Origin: Streptomyces seoulensis | Lineage (GTDB): Bacteria; Actinomycetota; Actinomycetes; Streptomycetales; Streptomycetaceae | Length of the DNA: 64,000 nucleotides | Assembly: GCF_004328625.1 (NCBI RefSeq) | Contig: NZ_CP032229.1 | Location: 4,774,001 to 4,838,000, forward strand | Direction: 5' to 3' | Part shown: positions 25,431-34,961 of the stretch, piece after piece | How positions within the stretch are numbered: the stretch's first letter is position 1 | Layout: every line of letters begins with the position of its first letter | Position numbers and translations under genes: made by a program | Notes under the pieces: model-generated | Seen by the model: the letters and a program-made list of their open reading frames with translations, nothing else | Database searches by the model: none | Told to the model about the DNA's origin: nothing

Positions 25431-26081
25431 ATGTCCGAGCTGGTGTTCTTCTCCGGAACGATGGACTGCGGGAAGTCGACCCTGGCTCTGCAGATCGAGC
25501 ACAACCGCTCGGCGCGAGGACTCCAGGGCCTGATCTTCACCCGGGACGACCGGGCCGGCGAGGGCAAGCTGTCCTCCCGCCTCGGCCTGGTCACCGACGC
25601 GGTCGAGGCGATGCCGGGCATGGACCTGTACGGCCATGTCGTCGCCCTGATGTCACGCGGCGGCAGGGTCGACTACGTGATCGTGGACGAGGCCCAGTTC
25701 CTCGGCCCCGAGCAGATCGACCAGCTCGCCCGGGTGGTGGACGACCTGGACCTCGACGTCTTCGCGTTCGGCATCACCACCGACTTCCGCACCAAGCTGT
25801 TCCCCGGCTCCCAGCGCCTGATCGAACTCGCGGACCGGATAGAGACGCTCCAGGTCGAGGCGATGTGCTGGTGCGGCGCCCGCGCCACGCACAACGCCCG
25901 TACGGTCGGCGGCGAGATGGTCGTGGAGGGCGAGCAGGTGGTGGTCGGCGACGTCAACCGCCCCGCCACCGCCGTCGGCTACGAGGTCCTGTGCCGCCGC
26001 CACCACCGCCGCCGGATGACCGCCGCCGGAGCCCAGGCCGGCGCCCTCTCCCCGGACGTCCTGCCGGTGACCTCCGCCTGA
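25431..26081 (+). CDS. tdk: Thymidine kinase
   Basis: 216 residues. This type II thymidine kinase phosphorylates thymidine for salvage. The P-loop GTMDCGKST is at 9-17, the catalytic VIVDEAQFL near 80-88, and a zinc-binding Cys set in CWCGARATHNAR plus a late C near VLCRRHH. A lid and thymidine-site stretch VVVGDVNRP is visible. It converges on the VOC gene with one base between stops. Confidence 0.95.
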   Translation: MSELVFFSGTMDCGKSTLALQIEHNRSARGLQGLIFTRDDRAGEGKLSSRLGLVTDAVEAMPGMDLYGHVVALMSRGGRVDYVIVDEAQFLGPEQIDQLARVVDDLDLDVFAFGITTDFRTKLFPGSQRLIELADRIETLQVEAMCWCGARATHNARTVGGEMVVEGEQVVVGDVNRPATAVGYEVLCRRHHRRRMTAAGAQAGALSPDVLPVTSA

Positions 26082-26082
26082 G

Positions 26083-26883
26083 CTATCCGCGCGGCCGGGG
26101 CACCGTCCCCACCCTGCGCGCCACGCCGAACCGGGCCCCCTGCGGGTCCGCCACCGTGGCGACTCTCCCGTACGGGCCGTCGTGGGCCGGTTCCAGCACC
26201 CGGCCGCCCAGCTCCAGCACCTGGCGGACCGTGGCGTCGGTGTCCGCCACCTCGAAGTGCGGCAGCCAGTGCGCGCCCAGGGCGCGGGGGAGGGCGTGGC
26301 CCATCCCGCGCAGGGCCACCACCGGACGGCCGCCGCTGCGCAGGGTGATGTGGTCCGGGGCCGACGGCGGCTCCGCCTCGTAGCCGAAGACCCGCGCGTA
26401 GAACGTCGTCACGCGCACCGCCGACACCGTCCGCAGCTCGGTCCACGCGGGCATGCCCGGCCCCCGGGCGCCCGCCGGGGCGGGGTGCGCCCAGGCGGTG
26501 CAGAAGCCGAAGACCGCGCCGGACGGGTCGGCGGCGACGGCCACCCGGCCGTTCTCACCCGCGTCCAGCGGGCCCACCGCCACCGTGCCGCCGGACAGCC
26601 GCACCCGCTCGGCGGTGAGGTCCACGTCGTCCGAGGCGAGATAGGGCGTCCAGGCGGCCGACAGCCCGGCGTCCGCCGGGAGTTGGTTGATGACGGCCAC
26701 CTCCCGGCCGCCCAGCGACGCCCGTACCGGGCGGCCGAGCGGACCGGCCCGGAACTCCCAGCCGAGCACGGCCCCGTAGAACTCCTCGGCGGCGTCCGCC
26801 GCCCGCGTCATCAGGCTCACCCAGCACGGCGTGCCGGGCGCGTGGGGCGCTCGTGGGCCTGCCGACTCCGGTGCCTCGGTCAT
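26083..26883 (-). CDS. VOC (glyoxalase/bleomycin resistance fold) family protein
   Basis: 266 residues made of two consecutive VOC modules (about 18-130 and 145-260). Each has the paired beta-alpha-beta pattern: CWVSLMTRAADAAEEFYGAVLGWEF, then PAWTELRTVSAVRVTTFYARVFGYE. The second ends VATVADPQGARFGVAR. Members are enzymes or binding proteins of many kinds, and no catalytic function can be named. It reads convergently to tdk. Confidence 0.88.
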   Translation of the reverse strand: MTEAPESAGPRAPHAPGTPCWVSLMTRAADAAEEFYGAVLGWEFRAGPLGRPVRASLGGREVAVINQLPADAGLSAAWTPYLASDDVDLTAERVRLSGGTVAVGPLDAGENGRVAVAADPSGAVFGFCTAWAHPAPAGARGPGMPAWTELRTVSAVRVTTFYARVFGYEAEPPSAPDHITLRSGGRPVVALRGMGHALPRALGAHWLPHFEVADTDATVRQVLELGGRVLEPAHDGPYGRVATVADPQGARFGVARRVGTVPRPRG

Positions 26884-27148
26884 CGCTCACTCTCTCTCCG
26901 GTCCCTCATGGGGGCCGCGTCGCATCCGCTCCCCGCGGGCCCGTGCCGCCACCGGTACGTGGCGACGCGCGGTCCAGGCGGAAGGTCCGGTCGGCCGCCG
27001 TCCGCCGTGCCCTCCGGGCGATGACCGGCGCGTGCCGCCGAACGCACACTGTGTGCCCGATACCGTACGCCGTGTGATCGGGGCTGTCCGGCCGAGCAGA
27101 GTAGTGGCAGCTGGGCGTGGCGGCCACCCCGTGCGCGAGGATGGCGCC

Positions 27149-27991
27149 ATGACAGTCATCATCACCGCCGCCGAACTGGCCCGGGACCTGGCCGGACCCA
27201 CCCCGCCGACGCTGCTGGACCTGCGCTGGCAGCTGAGCGCGCCGGACGCGCCCGCCTTCGACGCCCGCGCCGCCTACGAGGCCGGGCACCTCCCCGGCGC
27301 GGTCTTCGTCGACTTGGACCGGGAACTGGCCGCGCCCCCCGGCCCGCGCGGCCGCCATCCCCTGCCGGACCTCGCGGAGTTCGGCGCCGCGATGCGCCGC
27401 GCGGGCGTCTCCGCGAGCACCCCGGTCGTCGTGTACGACGGCGGCCAGGGCTGGGCGGCCGCCCGCGCCTGGTGGCTGCTGCGGGCGACGGGTCACCCGG
27501 ACGTGAGGGTGCTCGACGGCGGGTTGACGGCATGGGAGGGCCCGCTGTCCACGGAGGTACCGGCCCCGGCCCAGGGCGACTTCGCGCCCCTGCCGGAGGC
27601 GACCGGAGTGCTCGACGCGGACAGCGCGGCCGCGCTCGCGGAGTCCGGGGTGCTGCTCGACGCCCGCGCTGGGGAGCGGTACCGGGGCGAGGTGGAGCCC
27701 ATCGACCGGGTCGGCGGGCACATCCCGGGCGCGTTGTCGGCCCCGACCATGGAGAACGTGGGCCCCGACGGCCGCTTCCTCCCCGCCGCCGACCTCCGCG
27801 ACCGCTTCAAGGCCCTCGGTGTCTCGGGCGACGCCCCGGTCGGCGTCTACTGCGGCTCCGGTGTCTCCGCCGCCCACGAGGCGCTGGCCCTGGCCGTCGC
27901 GGGCATCCCGGCGGCGCTGTACGTGGGTTCGTGGTCGGAGTGGTCCAGCGACCCGTCCCGCCCGGTCGCGGTGGGCCCGGACCCGCGCTAG
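27149..27991 (+). CDS. Thiosulfate/3-mercaptopyruvate sulfurtransferase (two rhodanese domains)
   Basis: 280 residues. The inactive N-terminal rhodanese domain (about 5-125) contains LLDLRWQL and YEAGHLPGAVFVDLD. The active C-terminal domain (about 145-270) has VLLDARAGERYRG, GHIPGALS and catalytic Cys235 in VYCGSGVSA. The CGSGV loop resembles that of 3-mercaptopyruvate sulfurtransferases. It transfers sulfane sulfur to cyanide or thiols. ATG 27149 has GAGG eight bases upstream. A strong bidirectional terminator separates it from sepH. Confidence 0.92.
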   Translation: MTVIITAAELARDLAGPTPPTLLDLRWQLSAPDAPAFDARAAYEAGHLPGAVFVDLDRELAAPPGPRGRHPLPDLAEFGAAMRRAGVSASTPVVVYDGGQGWAAARAWWLLRATGHPDVRVLDGGLTAWEGPLSTEVPAPAQGDFAPLPEATGVLDADSAAALAESGVLLDARAGERYRGEVEPIDRVGGHIPGALSAPTMENVGPDGRFLPAADLRDRFKALGVSGDAPVGVYCGSGVSAAHEALALAVAGIPAALYVGSWSEWSSDPSRPVAVGPDPR

Positions 27992-27996
27992 GAGGA

Positions 27997-28030
27997 CGTG
28001 AGGGGGAGCGTGCGTACGCTCCCCCTCACG
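27997..28030. terminator. Bidirectional terminator, sulfurtransferase / sepH
   Basis: A 15-bp perfect stem (CGTGAGGGGGAGCGT and its complement) with a four-base loop lies between the two convergent stop codons. Confidence 0.88.
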
Positions 28031-28036
28031 GTCCCG

Positions 28037-29077
28037 CTATTCCTGCTTCTTGCGCCGGGTGCCGAACACGATCTCGTCCCAGCTCGGTACGGCGGCCCGG
28101 CGGCCGGGGCGCACCCCGTCGGCCTCGGCCTGACGGTCCGTCGCGCCGGTCAGCCGGTCGCGGTGACTGGAGACGGCACGGGGCATCAGTACGTCCGCGT
28201 AGGCGGAACCGGCCGACGCGGCGGGCGCCGGAGGCTCCTCCTCCATGACCTCCTCGGCCGGCTCCTCCGGGGGCTCCGGCGGCCGCTCCGGCACCACCAG
28301 ATCGCCCCGGAAGCTCGGCACGGCCTCCAACAGGCTGGTCAGGGAGTCGCGTTCACCCGTCGTCTCCTCGACGGGCTCGGACGGCTGCGCGGGCAGGCTG
28401 GGCCGCTCGCGGTCGCCCCGGTCCAGGGCGCGGTCCATGCCACGGTCACGCGGGAGCCGTGCGATGCGGGGGACGAACGGGAAGCTGGGCTCCGGCACCG
28501 CGAGGTCGTCGGACTCGCCGATCAGCGAGCGCGCCTCGTCGTCGACGGCCTGGACGAGCCGCCGGGGCGGGTCGTACGTCCAGCTCGCCGAGTGCGGTTC
28601 GCCCGCGACCAGATAGACGAGCAGGACCTCCCAGGTGCCGTCGTCGCGGCGCCAGGAGTCCCACTGCACGGTGTCCTTCTCCGCGCCCCGCAGCAACAGC
28701 CGCTCCTGCACGGCCTCGCCGAGCAACGGGCCGGAGTTCTCGCCGGGGCGGCGGACGGGGGTCTTGCGGGCGCGCTCGGCCATGAAGGCACGCTCGGCGA
28801 GCACCGGGCCCTCGAAGCGGCGGACCCGGTCGACGGGGATGCCGGCGAGCTGGGCGACCTCTTCCGCGGTGGCACCGGCTCGTATCCGCGCCTGGATGTC
28901 ACGGGGGCGGAGGTGGCTCTCCACCTCGATCTCGATCTGGCCGAGGCGGGGGCGGTCGCCGCGCACGGCGGCGCGCAGCCGCTCGTCGATCGGAAGGGTG
29001 TACTCCGTCGCGTCGGCAGCCTTGAGCACCAGCCGTGTGCCGTCATTCGAGACGGCCACGACACGCAGTTCGGGCAT
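28037..29077 (-). CDS. sepH: Cell division protein SepH
   Basis: 346 residues. The N-terminal DUF3071 region (about 1-170: MPELRVVAVSNDGTRLVLKAADATEYTLPIDERLRAAV) includes an HTH-like stretch (GATAEEVAQLAGIPVDRVRRFEGPVLAER). A disordered, Pro/Glu-rich linker follows, then the conserved basic tail AAVPSWDEIVFGTRRKKQE. SepH binds FtsZ directly and stimulates its assembly at vegetative and sporulation septa in Streptomyces. ATG 29077 has GGGAGG upstream; a longer in-frame start is not needed. Confidence 0.94.
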   Translation of the reverse strand: MPELRVVAVSNDGTRLVLKAADATEYTLPIDERLRAAVRGDRPRLGQIEIEVESHLRPRDIQARIRAGATAEEVAQLAGIPVDRVRRFEGPVLAERAFMAERARKTPVRRPGENSGPLLGEAVQERLLLRGAEKDTVQWDSWRRDDGTWEVLLVYLVAGEPHSASWTYDPPRRLVQAVDDEARSLIGESDDLAVPEPSFPFVPRIARLPRDRGMDRALDRGDRERPSLPAQPSEPVEETTGERDSLTSLLEAVPSFRGDLVVPERPPEPPEEPAEEVMEEEPPAPAASAGSAYADVLMPRAVSSHRDRLTGATDRQAEADGVRPGRRAAVPSWDEIVFGTRRKKQE

Positions 29078-29559
29078 GGGGACCTCCCGGATGGTGCCTG
29101 CCGACGTCACGTGCGTCGCTGCTTCCGCTAGTCGAGTGTGGCCTGCCCGAGCGCAACGTGCCACAACCTTGCCGAGTTGCCCGGCGTGTCGGGCGCGAGC
29201 CGAGCACCGCCGTTATGGCACGGTTACCTGTTCGCAACGCTGAGTGACGAACTCCATCACCCTGTGCAACTCTCCCCCTCCTGGCGGCCCTGCGGGGCTC
29301 CGGACATCCCGATGGGACACCGGTGCCCAGGGCTCGCAACAGTACTCCATTCGGGCCATGCGTGTTGTTCGGCGCGCCTGTCAACTTCTGTCGCGGGGTG
29401 CGACTTGGCCGCCCCTGGGCGGGTTCCGGACGTCACCAACGTGGCGAAGTTCACGCAATCCGGCGAAACGGAACTAATGGTTTCACCGGCACGTCCCTCA
29501 CTCGTCACCTGTCGGCAGGAGCCGACGCCGAGCAAAGGGAAAGGCAGCGGGTTCCGGGT
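29078..29559. other. Divergent intergenic region sepH / membrane protein
   Basis: 482 bp without a supported gene. It should hold both promoters. The only structure I see is an inverted repeat at 29460-29489 (CCGGCGAAAC and GTTTCACCGG, ten pairs including one G-U, ten-base loop), about 70 bp before the downstream start. It could be an operator or a leader hairpin. Confidence 0.5.
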
Positions 29560-30348
29560 ATGCGTAAAACGCCCGATGCGGGTCGGAAGCGGTTCGACCT
29601 GAACGTCCCCCAGGTCGCGGGCAGCGCGCTCGCGGCGGTCGTGGCGGCCAAGATGGCCTCCTACTTCGGGGTGTACGGCACGATCCTGGGCGCCGGGGTG
29701 GTCAGCATCGTCGCCACCTGCGGCGGCTCGGTCTTCCAGCAGTTCTTCCGGACCACGGGCGAACAGCTCCGCGAGGCCCGGGACACCACCCGGTCCCGTA
29801 CCCCGGCCCTCGCCGGCCGGGCGGGGCAGGCGTCGGTGTCGCCGTCGGCGCCGGTGCCGGCGTCGGGGGAGTTCACCGACGGCACCGTCTACCGCGCGAA
29901 GGTCAAGAGCTGGAAGCGCCCGCTGCTCGCGGCCGCGCTGGTCTTCGGCGTCACCATGGGTGGCATCACCGTCTACGAGGCGGCGTCCGGCAGCAGCTTC
30001 AGCGGCGGCTCGGGCACCACGGTCAGCGACGCGGTCGGCGGGCGCGGCTCCTCCCACCACCAGCGCAGGGACGAGGCCCCCACGCCGGTGGACACGCCGT
30101 CCGGTACGACGGGCTCCACCGGGGAGACACCGTCCGAGGACGGCTCCGCCACCACCCGGCCGACGACGCCCGAGACCACCCGGACCCCGGGCGACGGATC
30201 GAGCGGCGTGCCCGGCGGCGAAACGGCCAGCCCGGCCCCCACCCCGAGCGGGAGCGCGACCGACCAGGCGCCCGCTACCCCAGAACCCTCCGCAAGTAGT
30301 CGTTCTGGAACAGCCGTTCCGGATCCAGCCGGTTCCGCAACGCCGTGA
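29560..30348 (+). CDS. Membrane protein with Ser/Thr/Pro-rich tail, unknown function
   Basis: 262 residues. A Gly/Ala-rich hydrophobic stretch near 20-60 (AGSALAAVVAAKMASYFGVYGTILGAGVVSIVA) and one clear membrane segment near 128-145 (PLLAAALVFGVTMGGITVYE) precede a low-complexity tail full of Thr, Pro, Ser and Gly. That tail is probably extracellular. ATG 29560 follows AAAGGGAAAGGCAGCGGG, a distant purine run. The last 74 bases overlap the convergent oxidase gene, so the final ~24 residues may be dispensable. I do not recognise a family. Confidence 0.75.
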   Translation: MRKTPDAGRKRFDLNVPQVAGSALAAVVAAKMASYFGVYGTILGAGVVSIVATCGGSVFQQFFRTTGEQLREARDTTRSRTPALAGRAGQASVSPSAPVPASGEFTDGTVYRAKVKSWKRPLLAAALVFGVTMGGITVYEAASGSSFSGGSGTTVSDAVGGRGSSHHQRRDEAPTPVDTPSGTTGSTGETPSEDGSATTRPTTPETTRTPGDGSSGVPGGETASPAPTPSGSATDQAPATPEPSASSRSGTAVPDPAGSATP

Positions 30349-31591
30349 ACTCGGTGAAGCGCGGATACACCCCTTCGAGGTACCCGGCGTCCCGCGTGTG
30401 CACCTTCCCCCAGTGCGGCCGCCCCTCGTGCGCGGTGAACACGCGCTCCGCCGCGCTGAAGTACGCCTGGTACGGGGTGCCCCGGAACATGTGGACCGCG
30501 ATGTAGGCGCTGTCCCGGCCCGACGCGGTGGACAGGGCGATGTCGTCGGCCGGGGCGGTGCGCACCTCCACGGGGAAGCTGATCCGCAGCCCCGACCGCT
30601 CGATCACGGCCTTCAGCTCGCGCAGCGTCTCCGTCAGGGCCGCGCGCGGCACCGCGTACTCCATCTCCACGAACCGCACCCGGCGCGGCGAGGTGAACAC
30701 CCGGTACGGGATGTCGGTGTACGACCGCGCCGACAGCGCCCGGCTGGAGACGCGGGCGATCGCCGGGACGGAGACGGGGGCGGCGCGCCCCGCCCACTGG
30801 ACCGCCTGGAAGAGGCCGTTGGACAGGAACTCGTCCTCGAACCAGCCGGCCGCCCGCCCCACCGGCCGCGCGGGGCCCTCGCTGCGGTTGTTGCGCTTGG
30901 TGTTGGTACTGCCGGTGTGCGGGAACCAGTAGAACTCGAAGTGCTCGTTCTCCGCCCAGAGTTGGTCGAACTCCGCCAGCACCCGGTCGAGCGGCATCGG
31001 CTCCTCGCGCGCCGTCAGCAGGAACAGCGGCTCGACGGCGAGGGTCAGCGCGGTGACGACCCCCAGCGCCCCGAGGCCGATCCGGGCGGCGGCGAAGATC
31101 TCGGGGTTCTGCTCGGCGGAGCAGGTGAGCACCGAGCCGTCGGCGGTGACGAGTTCGAGCCCGGTGATCTGGGCCGCTATGGAGCCGGACTCCCGGCCGG
31201 TGCCGTGGGTGCCGGTGCTGGTGGCCCCGGCGACGGTCTGCTCCATGATGTCGCCCATGTTGGTGAGCGACAGGCCCTCGCGCGCCAGCGCCGCGTTGAG
31301 CCGCTTCAGCGGGGTGCCCGCCTCCACCGTGACGGTCATGGCGGCGCGGTCGATCGCGCGGATGCCGGTCAGCAGATCGGGGCGGATCAGCACCCCGTCC
31401 GTGGCGGCGACCGAGGTGAAGGAGTGCCCGGTGCCCACCGCCTTCACCCGCTGCCCGCGCTCGGCGGCCGCACGTATCTCGGCGGCCAGTTCCGCCACCG
31501 AGGCCGGCGTCACCTGCCGGGCGGGCCGGGCGGTGACATTGCCGCCCCAGTTACGCCAGGTTCCGTGCTTCCCGTTCGCCGTGCTGCTCAA
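30275..31591 (-). CDS. FAD-linked oxidase, D-arabinono-1,4-lactone oxidase (ALO) family
   Basis: 438 residues. The N-terminal PCMH FAD domain shows VKAVGTGHSFTSVAATDGVLI, GDIMEQTVAGATSTGTHGTG and GLGALGVVTALTL. The C-terminal ALO domain includes MFRGTPYQAYFSAAERVF, GRPHWGKVHT and the terminal LDPERLFQNDYL. Relatives oxidise sugar lactones, alditols or L-gulonolactone with oxygen. No signal peptide is present. It overlaps the MFS gene end by 41 bases and the convergent membrane-protein gene by 74 bases. Confidence 0.9.
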   Translation of the reverse strand: MSSTANGKHGTWRNWGGNVTARPARQVTPASVAELAAEIRAAAERGQRVKAVGTGHSFTSVAATDGVLIRPDLLTGIRAIDRAAMTVTVEAGTPLKRLNAALAREGLSLTNMGDIMEQTVAGATSTGTHGTGRESGSIAAQITGLELVTADGSVLTCSAEQNPEIFAAARIGLGALGVVTALTLAVEPLFLLTAREEPMPLDRVLAEFDQLWAENEHFEFYWFPHTGSTNTKRNNRSEGPARPVGRAAGWFEDEFLSNGLFQAVQWAGRAAPVSVPAIARVSSRALSARSYTDIPYRVFTSPRRVRFVEMEYAVPRAALTETLRELKAVIERSGLRISFPVEVRTAPADDIALSTASGRDSAYIAVHMFRGTPYQAYFSAAERVFTAHEGRPHWGKVHTRDAGYLEGVYPRFTEFTALRNRLDPERLFQNDYLRRVLG

Positions 31592-32789
31592 CGGTGCCTC
31601 CCCGCCCCGTGACCGGCCTGCGCAGCCGGCGGTACCCGAGGAAACCGACCACCACCGCGGCGGCCCCGGCGGCCACCGGGACCCCGTACCCGGCGCGCGC
31701 GCCGGCCGCGTCGATCACCCAGCCCGCCATGGCGGAGCCGAGCGCGACCCCGACCGCCAGACCGGTACCCACCCAGGTCATGCCCTCGGTGAGGTTCGCG
31801 CGAGGTACGTGCTTCTCGATGAGGGACATCGTCGTGATCATCGTCGGTGCGATGGACAGTCCCGCAACGAACAGTGCCGCGGCCAGAAGTGCCAGGTTTC
31901 CGACCAGTAGGAGTGGGATCATACTCATGGCCATCGCGCTCACGCCCAGCAGCCACCGGCGCTGCGCCGGACCCGAGAAGCGCAGCAGGCCGAAGACCAG
32001 GCCGGCGACGCACGAACCGGCCGCGTACAGCGCCAGGACCACGCTGGCCGCGCCCTTGTGGCCGCGCTCGTCGGCGAAGGCCACGGTGACCACGTCGATC
32101 GCGCCGAAGATCGTGCCCGTCGCCACGAAGGTCGCCACCAGCACCTGGAGCCCGGGGGAGCGCAGCGCGCTGCCGGTGGCGTGGTCCTCGCGCGGGTGCG
32201 GCACCGGCTCGGTGGCGCGCTGGGAGGTCAGCCAGAAGACGCCGACGGCCAGGAAGCAGGCCGCGAGCAGCGGGCCCGCCTCCGGGAACCAGGCGGTGGA
32301 CAGGCCGATGGAGATGATCGGCCCGAAGATGAAGCAGACCTCGTCGACGACCGACTCGAACGAGTAGGCGGTGTGCAGCTTCGGGGTGCCGGCGTAGAGC
32401 GCGGCCCAGCGGGAGCGGATCATCGCGCCGAGGCTCGGCACCGCGCCGACCCCGGCCGCGGAGGCGAACAGCGTCCAGTCCGGCCGGCCGAAGTGCGCGG
32501 CGACCAGCAGCCCGGCACCGGCCGCGAGCGCCACCAGGGTCGCGGGGCGCAGTACCCGGCGCTGTCCGTGCCGGTCGACCAGGCGGGAGATCTGCGGGCC
32601 CAGCACGGCGGCGGAGAGCGCCATGGTGGCCGAGAGGGCGCCCGCGAGGCCGTAGCGGCCGGTGAGCTGGGAGATCATCGTGACCACGCCGATGCCCATC
32701 ATCGACAGCGGCATCCGGCCGACGAGACCCGCGGCGGAGAAGCTCTTGGTGCCCGGTTCGGTGAACAGGGCGCGGTAGGGGCTGGGCAC
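31551..32789 (-). CDS. MFS transporter
   Basis: 412 residues with about twelve membrane segments and the loop 2-3 signature GPQISRLVDRHGQRRVLRP. Substrate is unknown. It is co-oriented with the FAD oxidase and overlaps it by 41 bases, so the two are probably transcribed together. A candidate iron box lies 59 bp before the start (32848-32866), between this gene and hemH. That raises the possibility of iron-linked export, for example of a porphyrin or siderophore. The function is inference. Confidence 0.88.
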   Translation of the reverse strand: MPSPYRALFTEPGTKSFSAAGLVGRMPLSMMGIGVVTMISQLTGRYGLAGALSATMALSAAVLGPQISRLVDRHGQRRVLRPATLVALAAGAGLLVAAHFGRPDWTLFASAAGVGAVPSLGAMIRSRWAALYAGTPKLHTAYSFESVVDEVCFIFGPIISIGLSTAWFPEAGPLLAACFLAVGVFWLTSQRATEPVPHPREDHATGSALRSPGLQVLVATFVATGTIFGAIDVVTVAFADERGHKGAASVVLALYAAGSCVAGLVFGLLRFSGPAQRRWLLGVSAMAMSMIPLLLVGNLALLAAALFVAGLSIAPTMITTMSLIEKHVPRANLTEGMTWVGTGLAVGVALGSAMAGWVIDAAGARAGYGVPVAAGAAAVVVGFLGYRRLRRPVTGRGGTVEQHGEREARNLA

Positions 32790-32847
32790 GCGGGGCTCCG
32801 TCTGGACAGCTCAGTAAGGCGCGAAGTGGGTGGATACAGCTTACAAG

Positions 32848-32866
32848 TTAGGTGACCCTAACGCAG
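32848..32866 (-). promoter_or_regulatory. Weaker candidate iron box upstream of the MFS gene
   Basis: TTAGGTGACCCTAACGCAG matches about 14 of 19 positions of the DmdR/IdeR consensus, with a good inner palindrome GTTAGG...CCTAAC but a poor right flank. It lies in the shared promoter region of the MFS gene and hemH. Confidence 0.45.
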
Positions 32867-32976
32867 CAGGTTTCCATCCCGATCGAAGCCCAGGACGAAT
32901 CAGTGTGAAGACCTGCTTTTCCGGCGCACCCCCGTGCCGTTTCCCGCCTGTCAGTGGCGGGTGGCAGGATCGAGTC

Positions 32977-34104
32977 ATGCCAGACGCGCTCGATGCCACC
33001 CCCTACGACGCCCTTCTCCTGCTCTCCTTCGGCGGCCCCGAGGGCCCGGACGACGTGGTCCCGTTCCTGGAGAACGTCACGCGCGGCCGAGGCATCCCCA
33101 AGGAACGCCTCAAGGAGGTCGGGCAGCACTACTTCCTGTTCGGCGGCGTCAGCCCGATCAACGAGCAGAACCGCGAGCTGCTGGACGCCCTCCGCAAGGA
33201 CTTCGCCGGCCACGGTCTCGACCTGCCGGTCTACTGGGGCAACCGCAACTGGCAGCCGTACCTCACCGACACCCTGCGCGAGATGACCGCCGACGGCCGC
33301 CGCCGCGTGCTCGTCCTCGCCACCAGCGCCTACGCCTCCTACTCGGGCTGCCGCCAGTACCGGGAGAACCTGGCCGACGCGCTCGCCACGCTGGAGTCGG
33401 AGGGGCTGACGCCGCCGAAGGTCGACAAGCTCCGGCACTACTTCAACCACCCCGGCTTCGTGGAGCCCATGGTCGACGGCGTGCTGCGCTCGCTGGCCGA
33501 CCTGCCCGACGAGGTGCGCGACGGCGCCCACATCGCCTTCACCACCCATTCCATCCCGCTCGCCGGCGCCGACACCTCCGGCCCCGTCGAGGCCCACGGG
33601 GACGGCGGCGCCTATGTCGCCCAGCACCTGGACGTGGCCCAGCTGGTCGCGGACGCCGTCCGTGAGCGCACCGGTGTCGACCACCCCTGGCAGCTCGTCT
33701 ACCAGTCCCGCTCCGGCGCCCCGCACATCCCGTGGCTGGAGCCGGACATCTGCGACCACCTGGAGGAGCGGCACGCCGCCGGGGTCCCGGCCGTCGTCAT
33801 GGCGCCCATCGGCTTCGTCTCCGACCACATGGAGGTCCTCTACGACCTCGACACCGAGGCCACCGCCAAGGCGGCGGAACTGGGCCTGCCGGTGCGCCGC
33901 TCGGCCACCGTGGGCGCCGACCCGCGCTTCGCCGCCGCCGTCCGTGACCTCGTCGTGGAGCGGTCCGGCGCCGAGCGCGGCCAGGAGGTCACGCCGTGCG
34001 TCCTGGGCCCGCTCGGGGCCAGCCACAACGTGTGCCCGGTCGGCTGCTGCCCGGCCCGCGCCCCCCGCCCGGCCGCCGCCGGCGCCGACAGCCCCTTCGC
34101 CTGA
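32977..34104 (+). CDS. hemH: Ferrochelatase (coproporphyrin-type in actinobacteria)
   Basis: 375 residues. It inserts iron into the porphyrin; in actinobacteria the substrate is coproporphyrin III (CpfC). Landmarks: [52 protein letters not shown], the catalytic His in FTTHSIPL and [17 protein letters not shown] Cys set (SGC, plus NVCPVGCC near the C-terminus and an earlier C) fits the [2Fe-2S] cluster of actinobacterial enzymes. ATG 32977 has CAGGAT six bases before it and no clear ribosome site, so a leaderless start is possible. Confidence 0.95.
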   Translation: MPDALDATPYDALLLLSFGGPEGPDDVVPFLENVTRGRGIPKERLKEVGQHYFLFGGVSPINEQNRELLDALRKDFAGHGLDLPVYWGNRNWQPYLTDTLREMTADGRRRVLVLATSAYASYSGCRQYRENLADALATLESEGLTPPKVDKLRHYFNHPGFVEPMVDGVLRSLADLPDEVRDGAHIAFTTHSIPLAGADTSGPVEAHGDGGAYVAQHLDVAQLVADAVRERTGVDHPWQLVYQSRSGAPHIPWLEPDICDHLEERHAAGVPAVVMAPIGFVSDHMEVLYDLDTEATAKAAELGLPVRRSATVGADPRFAAAVRDLVVERSGAERGQEVTPCVLGPLGASHNVCPVGCCPARAPRPAAAGADSPFA

Positions 34105-34112
34105 GGAGTCCC

Positions 34113-34937
34113 GTGACCGCCCCCCTCGATCCCCTCCACTCCGAACTGCTCCATCTCGCCCAGGAGGCCGCCCGGCAGGCGGGTGCGCTGCTGCGGGACG
34201 GGCGGCCGGCCGATCTCGCGGTGGCGGCGACCAAGTCCAGCCCGGTCGATGTCGTCACCGAGATGGACCTCGCCGCCGAGAAGCTGATCGTGGACCTGAT
34301 CTCCGGGCGCCGTCCCGACGACGGGTTCCTCGGCGAGGAGGGCGCGAGCACCGAGGGCACCAGCGGGGTCCGCTGGGTGATCGACCCGCTCGACGGCACG
34401 GTCAACTACCTCTATGGGCTGCCGACCTGGGCCGTGTCCATCGCGGCCGAGGTGGACGGGGAGACCGTGGCCGGGGTGGTCGCGGCCCCGATGCGCGGTG
34501 AGACCTACCAGGCCGTGCTCGGCGGGGGCGCCTGGGCCACCGGCGCGTGGGAGGGCGAGCGCCCGCTGGTCTGCCGCCCGCCGGCCCCGCTGGACCAGGC
34601 GCTGGTCTCCACCGGCTTCAACTACGTCACCGAGGTCCGTGCCCGGCAGGCGGAGATCGCGGCCCGGCTGATCCCGCTGGTCCGCGACATCCGGCGCGGT
34701 GGCTCGGCGGCGATCGACCTGTGCGACCTGGCCTGCGGCCGGCTCGACGGGTACTACGAGCGCGGGCTCCACCCGTGGGACGTGGCCGCGGGGGACCTCA
34801 TCGCGCGGGAGGCGGGCGCCGTGACCGGTGGGCGGCCAGGAGAGCACCCCTCGGCCGAGCTGACGCTCGCCGGTACCCCGGCCGTCTTCGAGCCCCTCCA
34901 GCGGCTGCTGGGGGACTTCGGCGCCTGGCAGGACTGA
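34113..34937 (+). CDS. Inositol monophosphatase family protein
   Basis: 274 residues. Metal and phosphate sites typical of the family are seen: DVVTEMDLAAEKLI, FLGEEGAS, WVIDPLDGTVNYLYGLP and the late HPWDVAAGDLIAREAG. Substrates include inositol-1-phosphate, histidinol phosphate and fructose bisphosphate; the exact one is not decidable. GTG 34113 has GAGGAG overlapping the hemH stop, so it is coupled to ferrochelatase. Confidence 0.92.
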   Translation: MTAPLDPLHSELLHLAQEAARQAGALLRDGRPADLAVAATKSSPVDVVTEMDLAAEKLIVDLISGRRPDDGFLGEEGASTEGTSGVRWVIDPLDGTVNYLYGLPTWAVSIAAEVDGETVAGVVAAPMRGETYQAVLGGGAWATGAWEGERPLVCRPPAPLDQALVSTGFNYVTEVRARQAEIAARLIPLVRDIRRGGSAAIDLCDLACGRLDGYYERGLHPWDVAAGDLIAREAGAVTGGRPGEHPSAELTLAGTPAVFEPLQRLLGDFGAWQD

Positions 34938-34961
34938 CCCGGCCCTGGGCCCCGGCGCCGG

